A DNA stretch of 7,431 bases, taken from Candidatus Woesearchaeota archaeon. GTDB taxonomy: Archaea > Nanobdellota > Nanobdellia > Woesearchaeales > JAGVYJ01. Positions 1-4,371 of the stretch are shown in pieces. Location: contig JAGVYJ010000008.1 of NCBI GenBank assembly GCA_018303315.1, forward strand, positions 1 through 7,431, read 5' to 3'. The stretch's first letter is position 1. Each line of letters starts with the position of its first letter. The notes beneath the pieces are model-generated. The model had not been told where the DNA came from. It saw only the letters and a program-made list of their open reading frames with translations, and did no database searches. The translations under genes and the position numbers were made by a program.

Positions 1-23
1 ACCGAGATATACCCTTTTATGTT

Positions 24-1022
24 ATGGCTGATACACATACAGATGAGGCTTTGCAATTAGTTTCATCCGGCTCTCTCTCAGGAATACTGAGGCAGCCGAC
101 CCTGGAAAGGGTTAAGGCACTTGTGCAGGGAGCGCTTGTGGAAAGGATTCAAGTCTCAAGACCTGTGGCCATGTTCAAGGTAGGAGGCAGCGCCCTGGAC
201 TACGTGGCAGAGCATCAGGATGCCGGGCCGATGAAGGAGCTGCTGGAATATTTTTGGCAGCTTCAAAAAGAGGGGATTTACCAAATCATTCTGACCGTGG
301 GCGGCGGCCCCATAGGGGATGCATACAGGAAAATCCTGCGGCCTGCTGATTCGAACCGAGCTGTTCAATATAATACCGAGGTTCTGGAAGACCTGGCCAG
401 TGAAAATGCAGAAGGGGCTGCCATGACAGTCACTCCCAGGCAAATGCTGTCGCGATATGCTGATTTGGAGAGACTTTTCAATCAGGGCAGAATCATTATC
501 ATGAGCGAAGCCCCAAGGCATTTGGGCATCGGACGGCTTGATGGGCAAACTGTCCTGCAATCTGACTCAGATGCCCAGACATTGCTGCTGGCGGAATTAT
601 TCGGAGTAAAATACATTGGCCTCATAAAAAGGACTGATGGAATCTATTCTTTTGACCCCCTCACTGGATTTGTCGCGAATTCGGGATCCCAAGAGAAATG
701 GCTTGCGACCCAGAGCCATAATACATTGTTTGGCAGGGTTACATATGCAGAACTCCTTAAAGGGCTGACTGCAGCCGGGCATGAGATATCAAGGACGGGG
801 GCTCATGATGGAAATCCTGACCACCTGATTACAGATGCTGCTTTGCAGCTGTTTCCTGGAATATACGGGCTTGAGCGAATATGCATTGTGCCTTTCGCGT
901 CAAGTGAATTCTATCCTCCCGGCTTGGTTAATGGTGTGCCCCGCCATGTCGTAACACGGAAATCCAAGCCTGACATATCTGATCATCAAATATGGGCAAA
1001 AAGGAAGATGATGGCTGCATAA
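24..1022 (+). CDS. Amino-acid-kinase-fold protein, molybdenum storage / UMP-kinase-like
   Basis: This 332-residue protein has the amino acid kinase fold. After an N-terminal extension of about 45 residues come the phosphate-binding strand and loop FKVGGS (51-56), the second glycine loop TVGGGP (91-96), the DSDAQT segment (181-186) and the nucleotide-site signature RTDGIYSFDP (203-212). The C-terminal segment LVNGVP (301-306) sits where UMP kinases and molybdenum storage proteins have an N-G-x-x-P-G loop. The combination looks most like the MosA/MosB molybdenum-storage branch or UMP-kinase-like members; carbamate, glutamate and aspartate kinases fit less well. Substrate cannot be fixed from sequence; a kinase or an ATP-dependent oxoanion-binding role are both possible. 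No membrane segment is apparent. The ATG at 24 leaves only 23 bases of upstream sequence, so the promoter is not visible. The gene ends 11 bp from the stop codon of the convergent AbrB-PhoU gene. Confidence 0.8.
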   Translation: MADTHTDEALQLVSSGSLSGILRQPTLERVKALVQGALVERIQVSRPVAMFKVGGSALDYVAEHQDAGPMKELLEYFWQLQKEGIYQIILTVGGGPIGDAYRKILRPADSNRAVQYNTEVLEDLASENAEGAAMTVTPRQMLSRYADLERLFNQGRIIIMSEAPRHLGIGRLDGQTVLQSDSDAQTLLLAELFGVKYIGLIKRTDGIYSFDPLTGFVANSGSQEKWLATQSHNTLFGRVTYAELLKGLTAAGHEISRTGAHDGNPDHLITDAALQLFPGIYGLERICIVPFASSEFYPPGLVNGVPRHVVTRKSKPDISDHQIWAKRKMMAA

Positions 1023-1033
1023 CCAAGTAGCTT

Positions 1034-1957
1034 TCACTGCTTTATAAAATCAAGCCGCATAGTTGTGAAATGATAAATTACAGCAGTTGCTTCCCGCAGG
1101 TAAAGCAGGCTTAGGGTCTCATTCTTTTCAATTTTCTTCCCTGGCAGGTTCCGGATTGCCTCTTCGATTTCCAGGTAAAGCCTGTATGCATGATTGGCTT
1201 TTTCCTTGGTGGCGGCATAGAAGAATGAATAGGACAGCTCATACTGCTCGGCCATCATTGCGAGAAGTCTCATAATCTCAGGATTCTTTTTTTTGCTTTC
1301 AGAAAGCAGGGAAGCCAGCCTTTTGACGGCATCGCCCAGGTCTTCAAGGCTTTCTATCAGGTAATAAAGGACATGGCTCTGATGCGTCAGCTCAGGCCCC
1401 ACGTAATACTGTTCCTTGTTTATCTGCCGCAGGCAGAAGTATGTGAACCTGTTGACCTCGAGGTCCCTGAGATAAAGGTTCCTTAGGGAGTTCCGGTCAG
1501 ATGCCTCATAGCAATCCCTGCACGATTCAATCATCTGCTTGGTAACAAGGAATGCTTTCCTGAGCGCCATATCGAAATTGAGCTCAATTTTCTGGGATAT
1601 AGCCTGGATTAGGCAGGTCTTGTCGTTCTGCTCTATCAATTCATAGCCAATCAGTTCCTGCACTTTCTGCTGGATTACCTCAAGAAGCTTCAGATCATTG
1701 TGCGTCAGCTGTACTGTGTCATAGCCCTTCTGGTAGGCCCTGGCCAGGAACCTGTCAACAAGCCTTGGCATAAGCCCGGATACATCTGCGGATATCCTGT
1801 GCTCGGAGCGCACCACATGCGGGCTCACCAGCAGGGTTTTGTCCTTTTCATCCACTTCCAGGTCATCGCCTTTCTTAATCCCGTAGCGTTTTGCCCATTT
1901 CAGAGGCAGAGAGATAATCAATGTGGATGGCCCATGCTGCACTACTTTCCTTTTCAT
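1034..1957 (-). CDS. AbrB/SpoVT-domain PhoU-like regulator
   Basis: A 307-residue cytoplasmic protein with two parts. Residues 1-46 form a swapped-hairpin AbrB/MazE-type DNA-binding domain (basic start MKRKVV, then STLIISLPLKWAKRYGIKKG and DDLEVDEKD). Residues of about 85-307 are almost entirely helical and resemble PhoU three-helix bundles: DLEVNRFTYFCLRQIN (165-180) and IESLEDLGDAVKRLASLL (201-218) fit the PhoU pattern of acidic, metal-binding helix repeats. This AbrB-PhoU fusion is the usual archaeal form of 'phosphate uptake regulator'. In the family PhoU domains monitor phosphate transport or signalling; direct DNA binding by the N-terminal domain is inferred. No Pst transporter genes are in the window, so the target is open. 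The ATG at 1957 has a purine-rich AGGGGG about 8 nt upstream and a strong TATA palindrome about 50 bp upstream. It converges on the kinase-fold gene. Confidence 0.85.
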   Translation of the reverse strand: MKRKVVQHGPSTLIISLPLKWAKRYGIKKGDDLEVDEKDKTLLVSPHVVRSEHRISADVSGLMPRLVDRFLARAYQKGYDTVQLTHNDLKLLEVIQQKVQELIGYELIEQNDKTCLIQAISQKIELNFDMALRKAFLVTKQMIESCRDCYEASDRNSLRNLYLRDLEVNRFTYFCLRQINKEQYYVGPELTHQSHVLYYLIESLEDLGDAVKRLASLLSESKKKNPEIMRLLAMMAEQYELSYSFFYAATKEKANHAYRLYLEIEEAIRNLPGKKIEKNETLSLLYLREATAVIYHFTTMRLDFIKQ

Positions 1958-1968
1958 GCAAACCCCCT

Positions 1969-1993
1969 GCTTATATGCTCTAAAAGCATAAGC
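1969..1993. repeat. Imperfect inverted repeat ahead of the AbrB-PhoU gene
   Basis: GCTTATATGCT (1969-1979) and AGCATAAGC (1985-1993) are inverted copies that differ by one extra AT pair in the left arm. The repeat lies between the TATA palindrome and the ATG of the AbrB-PhoU gene, around the expected transcription start. It could be an operator, including one for self-regulation by the AbrB domain; function is inferred from position only. Confidence 0.4.
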
Positions 1994-2006
1994 TTTGGGA
2001 ATGCAG

Positions 2007-2020
2007 GTTTATATATAAAC
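2007..2020 (-). promoter_or_regulatory. TATA-box palindrome of the AbrB-PhoU gene
   Basis: GTTTATATATAAAC is a perfect 14-bp palindrome containing a strong archaeal TATA box. Read on the minus strand it would place transcription start near 1984, giving a leader of about 27 nt that carries the AGGGGG ribosome-binding-like stretch before the ATG at 1957. Because it is symmetrical it could also fire to the right. Confidence 0.6.
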
Positions 2021-2052
2021 TTTCTTATATTAGGGCATCATACTAAAAAAAT

Positions 2053-2071
2053 GCATATATATGTATTTATA
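2053..2071 (+). promoter_or_regulatory. Possible TATA region for the 54-residue ORF
   Basis: The stretch GCATATATATG (2053-2063) is followed by TTTATA (2066-2071). A plus-strand start near 2095 would give a leader of about 50 nt to the small ORF at 2147. The whole interval 2043-2100 is extremely AT-rich and nearly palindromic in places, so it may serve both directions. It is weak evidence on its own. Confidence 0.35.
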
Positions 2072-2146
2072 GGCATAAAGCAAGGATAATATTAATATTC
2101 TTTGACTTGCTTCATTATTCTGAAAAAACCGTAAAATTTTCGAGGG

Positions 2147-2311
2147 ATGGGTGTGACACAGGTAGAATCGCTGTTTTTGCCGTATACTGAAACAGAATCA
2201 GCTGCAGAATCGCTGGAAAAGAGAAGGCTGCTGAAGCAGTTTTTGCTGGACACACGAAGGGAGCATCGTCAAAAAATCAAACTCTTGTCTGACAGGAATT
2301 CTGATATGTAA
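2147..2311 (+). CDS. Small hypothetical protein (54 aa), possibly real
   Basis: An ATG-to-TAA frame of 54 residues. The second half (about residues 18-46) is a charged, probably helical stretch with regularly spaced leucines (SLEKRRLLKQFLLDTRREHRQ is part of it), suggesting an amphipathic helix or a short coiled coil. There is no signal peptide or membrane segment. GAGGG abuts the ATG; it would be better placed, 6 nt away, for a GTG start at 2153 (52 residues), so the start is uncertain. An in-frame stop lies 12 bases before the ATG. The TAA ends 5 bp from the 3' end of the convergent tRNA-Tyr, overlapping that gene's terminator T-run. I recognise no family. Support comes from fit into the gap, a possible TATA region upstream and composition like neighbouring genes; it could also be a chance frame. 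Confidence 0.4.
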   Translation: MGVTQVESLFLPYTETESAAESLEKRRLLKQFLLDTRREHRQKIKLLSDRNSDM

Positions 2312-2315
2312 AAAA
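2310..2315 (-). terminator. T-run terminator of tRNA-Tyr
   Basis: On the minus strand the tRNA discriminator A at 2317 is followed by one C and then six T residues. Runs of T directly after a gene are the usual archaeal intrinsic termination signal. Confidence 0.6.
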
Positions 2316-2330
2316 GTCCCCGCGGGCGGA

Positions 2331-2428
2331 CTTCCACTGCTGCAAGCTGATGTCTCTCACAACGTAGTCCGTGGGACCGAACGTAGTGAGTGTCCCACTA
2401 GAGTGGGGGCGTGGCAGCCTGCCACAAT
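2331..2428 (-). other. tRNA-Tyr intron 2, 98 nt, T-loop position 59/60
   Basis: The T-stem halves GGCGG and CCGCC are separated by about 105 nt instead of a 7-nt loop. A canonical BHB fits the junctions: outer helix GGCGG/CCGCC, 3' bulge AGT, 4-bp central helix TTCA/TGGA (one T-G pair), 5' bulge AAA, inner helix starting TTGT/GCAG and continuing after one mismatch with GCAGG against CTTGC. Cutting after the second base of each bulge joins TTCAAA to T and gives the canonical T-loop TTCAAAT. The intron also contains hairpins GTGGCAG/CTGCCAC and GTGGGAC/GTCCCAC, and a direct 8-bp repeat ACTACGTT twice. It has no reading frame of note and no clear box C/D pair. Confidence 0.88.
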
Positions 2429-2450
2429 TTTGAACCGCCAACCTCCCGGG

Positions 2451-2501
2451 AACGGCTGATGGCATTTCATTCATAGCAAGATTTGCCTAGTCATGCCATA
2501 T
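2451..2501 (-). other. tRNA-Tyr intron 1, about 51 nt, near position 37/38
   Basis: The sequence after G37 does not pair with the anticodon stem until CCGGG at 2449-2445, so about 51 nt must be removed. The intron folds with ATGGCAT near its start and ATGCCAT near its end (7 bp). Its last part, CAGCCG, pairs with CGGCTG spanning the anticodon stem and loop (positions 29-34), leaving bulges TAGAT and TTC. This is not a standard 3-4-3 BHB: 32-35 (CTGT) cannot pair with the four bases before the 3' bulge. The exact cut sites are therefore uncertain by one base. Confidence 0.75.
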
Positions 2502-2562
2502 CTACAGCCGAGCGCTCTGCCGTTGAGCTACGCGGGGCTGGCTAAGGTGAAGAAATAACCAA

Positions 2563-2570
2563 TTTATAAA
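2563..2570 (-). promoter_or_regulatory. TATA box of tRNA-Tyr
   Basis: TTTATAAA lies 26-33 bp upstream of the first base of tRNA-Tyr on the minus strand, the expected distance for an archaeal TATA box. It sits 3' of the stop codon of the upstream membrane-protein gene, so the tRNA can be transcribed independently. Confidence 0.75.
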
Positions 2571-2579
2571 GCTTTAGTG

Positions 2580-4016
2580 TTAAATCCTTACAATCACTTC
2601 ATTGCTCTTGGCGGTGTGCTCTCTGCCGTTCACATCATGGTACTTTATCAGCACCGAAGGCAGCCTTATGCTTCCCAGAATGGTGAGCTTGCTCTTGACC
2701 TGATAGGAGATTATCCTGTCCTCATACCGCTCAAGGCTTGTCAGCTCCCACTTGGCTACCGTGCCTTCCCGCTTGTGCTGGAATATCTTGCTGGGCTTAA
2801 GGCTTCCCACATCAGGTTGCTCTATCTGGGCAATGTTGGGAACCCGGTCAACTATGGTTACCCTGTCAAACTGGTTATTGCTCCTGTTCTTTACGTGAAC
2901 CAGCACTTTAAGCTCAGAAATGCCCCCTTCCCTTGTGGCGACAACTATCCCTTCCTTCCTGAGGGCTACAGGGCTTCGCAGGACATAATATGCCCCCCAG
3001 GCAAGCAGGGCAAGAATCAGTATCCAGAATATCGGCTGGTAACTTGTCCGGACAGTGACTGTCCTTGCCTCATCAGGCTGCAGGGCAAGATCGACACCGA
3101 GGAACCTTCCCTCCTCGTTGACAATGCTGTAGGCTGCCGGGGTTACGCTTGTGAACCAGCCCTTTATGAGGCCGGTCTGGAATCTGAGGGTTTCCGTGGT
3201 GGGGGTGTTGCCATTATTCTTGAGCGTCTTTGCTGTTGACTTGCTAAGGAAGCCGGTTTTCACGGATTCCATCACTTCCTGTACGTCAGAATATCCTGTG
3301 ACTTCAAAGCTTTCAATCAGCTTTGGCTCCAGCTGCTCGCCGTCAACTGCAATCGTGACCTTCACATCATGCTCCCCGGGAGGCGTCAGGGGGTCCAGGG
3401 CAACGTCAAAAGACACGACCTTCTTGAACAAGGGCCCCAGGTTGGTGGATTTTGAAAGATTGAACAGGTCGCTTTCGACAATAACATCCAGCTTCTTGAT
3501 ATCCCTGGGATTCCTGTTGTCAATGTTGACGTTAATCTTGAAGGGCTTTCTCGGGTCAACACTGCTTGGCAGCTCCACTATCCTGCTCACTGCTGCAAGG
3601 TACTCCTTAAGGCTGGCCACATCAGACCTGTAATTGACAGTAAGGGGAATTATTATGTATTCTCCGGTGTTTCTGGACGCAACAACAACATCAACCTGGT
3701 GTATCCCAAAATTAACGTCATCAGTAGGCAAAAGCCATATTGAAGAAGTCCTGCTTTCCCCTGCTGGAATGTTTATCCCGGACACAACGTCGCTTATAGG
3801 CCGGCTCCCAAGCGTCCAGAGAACGTCACGAAGATTGATGCGGAAGCGGTCATCAGCTTCCTGCTCATTGGCTATGATAAGATCATAGGTAGCAATGTCT
3901 CCCTGCAGCAGGATTGTACTCTTAATTTCCCTCTTTGAAACCGAAAAATCCTGGGCAGAAACAACTGGCACTAAAGTTAATGCCAGCAACAAGCCAACTA
4001 TCCATAGTTTTTTCAC
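2580..4016 (-). CDS. Secreted-domain, single-pass membrane protein with Ig-like/DUF11-like folds
   Basis: This 478-residue protein begins at GTG (4016) with a classic signal peptide: MKK, a hydrophobic core, and cleavage likely at VSA|Q (residues 21/22). Residues of about 22-325 are beta-rich and low in cysteine, with Ig-like/NEW3-type character (for example NIPAGESRTSSIWLLP and PPGEHDVKVTIAVDG). One membrane helix follows at about 328-347. The basic RSPVALRKEG just after it predicts that the C-terminal 125 residues face the cytoplasm. That tail (about 365-478) looks like another DUF11-type beta-sandwich (VKNRSNNQFDRVTIVDRVP, ending SNEVIVRI). Such proteins are frequent in archaeal cell envelopes; the exact role is unknown. 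No catalytic motif is visible. A TATA box lies 60 bp upstream; no ribosome-binding site is evident. tRNA-Tyr starts 42 bp beyond its stop codon on the same strand. Confidence 0.85.
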   Translation of the reverse strand: MKKLWIVGLLLALTLVPVVSAQDFSVSKREIKSTILLQGDIATYDLIIANEQEADDRFRINLRDVLWTLGSRPISDVVSGINIPAGESRTSSIWLLPTDDVNFGIHQVDVVVASRNTGEYIIIPLTVNYRSDVASLKEYLAAVSRIVELPSSVDPRKPFKINVNIDNRNPRDIKKLDVIVESDLFNLSKSTNLGPLFKKVVSFDVALDPLTPPGEHDVKVTIAVDGEQLEPKLIESFEVTGYSDVQEVMESVKTGFLSKSTAKTLKNNGNTPTTETLRFQTGLIKGWFTSVTPAAYSIVNEEGRFLGVDLALQPDEARTVTVRTSYQPIFWILILALLAWGAYYVLRSPVALRKEGIVVATREGGISELKVLVHVKNRSNNQFDRVTIVDRVPNIAQIEQPDVGSLKPSKIFQHKREGTVAKWELTSLERYEDRIISYQVKSKLTILGSIRLPSVLIKYHDVNGREHTAKSNEVIVRI

Positions 4017-4075
4017 TTGATTACAACCCGCTTGAATCCCTAACTTGAATTATAGTCCTTTTTTACCAATCCTGA

Positions 4076-4083
4076 TTTATATA
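4076..4083 (-). promoter_or_regulatory. TATA box for the membrane-protein gene
   Basis: On the minus strand TATATAAA gives a strong TATA element. A start about 25 bp downstream, near 4050, implies a leader of about 34 nt before the GTG at 4016. A weaker TATAAT-like sequence occurs around 4050. Confidence 0.6.
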
Positions 4084-4109
4084 CTTTTCTACCAGAAACA
4101 TGTCAGAAT

Positions 4110-4138
4110 ATGGGGCGGCGGAGATTCCCCCTTCCGGC
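4110..4138 (-). pseudogene. Decayed copy of the tRNA-Pro 3' end
   Basis: This 29-bp stretch aligns with 4198-4225, the 3' end of tRNA-Pro including the last bases of its 19-nt intron. Blocks of 7, 10 and 7 identical bases are interrupted by one C/G substitution and by CCCC replacing GAA. The copies are direct repeats 88 bp apart. The T-loop and acceptor sequence are damaged and no matching 5' acceptor GGGGCGG exists upstream, so it cannot be a working tRNA. It may be a partial duplication, or a remnant of integration at a tRNA 3' end. Confidence 0.65.
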
Positions 4139-4156
4139 AGGCTGCCAAACCGCCGC
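4115..4156. repeat. GC-rich stem-loop in the intergenic region
   Basis: GCGGCGG (4115-4121) and CCGCCGC (4150-4156) are perfect inverted 7-mers. Within the loop a second hairpin, GGCAG/CTGCC (4136-4146), can form. It stands out against AT-rich flanks, overlaps the tRNA-like remnant, and lies about 30 bp upstream of the membrane-protein TATA box. The rest of 4139-4189 shows no gene. Confidence 0.55.
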
Positions 4157-4189
4157 TCAAGTGGGACATTGCTTCGCAAACTCCACGAC

Positions 4190-4195
4190 AAAAAA
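4190..4195 (-). terminator. T-run terminator of tRNA-Pro
   Basis: Six T residues on the minus strand begin 3 bases after the discriminator A at 4199, matching the arrangement after tRNA-Tyr. Confidence 0.6.
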
Positions 4196-4218
4196 TGATG
4201 GGGCCGCGGAGATTCGAA

Positions 4219-4237
4219 TTCCGGCATATGGTTATGT
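4219..4237 (-). other. tRNA-Pro intron 2, 19 nt, position 53/54
   Basis: The T-stem 5' strand CGGAG is separated from the loop TTCGAAT by 19 nt. The junction folds as a compact BHB: central helix CCGG/CCGG (exon bases before the cut with intron bases 4224-4221), bulges AG|A and AA|T, and an inner CATA/TATG stem with loop ACCA. Cutting after the second base in each bulge gives CGGAG joined to TTCGAAT, the canonical T-arm. The outer helix is weak, so this is a relaxed motif on that side. Confidence 0.85.
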
Positions 4238-4252
4238 CTCCGGTTGCCAGCT

Positions 4253-4298
4253 GATTGGTTCATAGACATGCTGTGAAAGGCACAGCACTCTCATCAAT
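4253..4298 (-). other. tRNA-Pro intron 1, 46 nt, position 37/38
   Basis: The canonical anticodon-loop intron. Outer helix CCAGC/GCTGG, 3' bulge TCA (cut TC|A leaves A38), central helix TCGG/CCAA with one C33-A mismatch, 5' bulge GGA (cut GG|A), then an inner stem that continues into the 8-bp hairpin GTGCTGTG/CACAGCAT. A U at position 33 would make the central helix perfect. Confidence 0.88.
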
Positions 4299-4362
4299 CC
4301 CCGAGCTGGAGTGATAGCCAAGCTACACTACGGCCCCACTTCCTAATGGACAGGCAGCCTGC

Positions 4363-4368
4363 TTTAAA
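4363..4368 (-). promoter_or_regulatory. TATA box of tRNA-Pro
   Basis: TTTAAA within an AT-rich run lies 26-31 bp upstream of the first tRNA-Pro base, and just beyond the stop codon of the upstream glycosyltransferase. This matches the promoter spacing of tRNA-Tyr. Confidence 0.65.
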
Positions 4369-4371
4369 ATT

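Larger units (their letters stand above)
2317..2537 (-). tRNA. tRNA-Tyr (GUA anticodon) with two introns
   Basis: Mature parts, 5' to 3' on the minus strand: acceptor CCCCGCG (2537-2531); D-arm GCTC/GAGC with loop AACGGCA; anticodon stem CTCGG (2512-2508); loop CTGTAG with anticodon GTA at 2505-2503; after intron 1, C (2450) and CCGGG (2449-2445); variable AGGTT; T-stem GGCGG (2439-2435); loop TTCAAA; after intron 2, T (2330), CCGCC (2329-2325); acceptor CGCGGGG (2324-2318); discriminator A73 (2317). All stems close (one T-G pair in the anticodon stem). The C1-G72 pair and A73 are the known archaeal tyrosine identity elements. Removing 51 nt and 98 nt leaves 72 nt. CCA is not encoded. Position 38 would be C, which is uncommon; if the first intron instead lies one base later, 38 is A. 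The gene has its own TATA box although it sits just downstream of the membrane-protein gene. Confidence 0.93.
4199..4337 (-). tRNA. tRNA-Pro (GGG anticodon) with two introns
   Basis: Mature parts on the minus strand: acceptor GGGGCCG (4337-4331); TA; D-arm closed by GTG/CAC; T26; anticodon stem CCAGC (4309-4305); loop TCGGGG (4304-4299) with anticodon GGG at 4302-4300; after intron 1, A38 (4252) and GCTGG (4251-4247); variable CAAC; T-stem CGGAG (4242-4238); after intron 2, loop TTCGAAT (4218-4212), CTCCG (4211-4207), acceptor CGGCCCC (4206-4200), A73 (4199). Acceptor, anticodon and T stems are all perfect. Removing 46 and 19 nt leaves 74 nt. G35, G36 and A73 suit proline identity. CCA is not encoded. 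Position 33 reads C where U33 is almost invariant; an alternative stem register that would restore U33 (anticodon CGG) breaks the perfect CCAGC/GCTGG stem. Confidence 0.92.

Noticed and set aside
1700..2089. 129-residue plus-strand reading frame
   Set aside because: It lies mostly antisense to the well-supported AbrB-PhoU gene and has no family features.
2361..2387. Repeated ACTACGTT as a start of a CRISPR or tandem array
   Set aside because: Only two 8-bp copies, both within a tRNA intron; no spacer pattern.
2577..3239. 220-residue plus-strand reading frame
   Set aside because: Fully antisense to the membrane-protein gene, whose signal peptide and membrane helix are convincing.
4110..4198. 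A third complete tRNA on the minus strand ending at 4111
   Set aside because: No 5' acceptor matching CCGCCCC and no intact T-stem or TTC loop; only the 3' end resembles a tRNA.
4045..4269. Short frames of 68-69 residues on both strands across the tRNA-Pro region
   Set aside because: They run through the tRNA gene, its introns and the remnant, and show no protein-like features.
4253..4298. TTGATGA near the start of tRNA-Pro intron 1 resembles box C of a C/D guide RNA
   Set aside because: No CTGA box D follows within the 46-nt intron, and those bases are used in the BHB inner helix.
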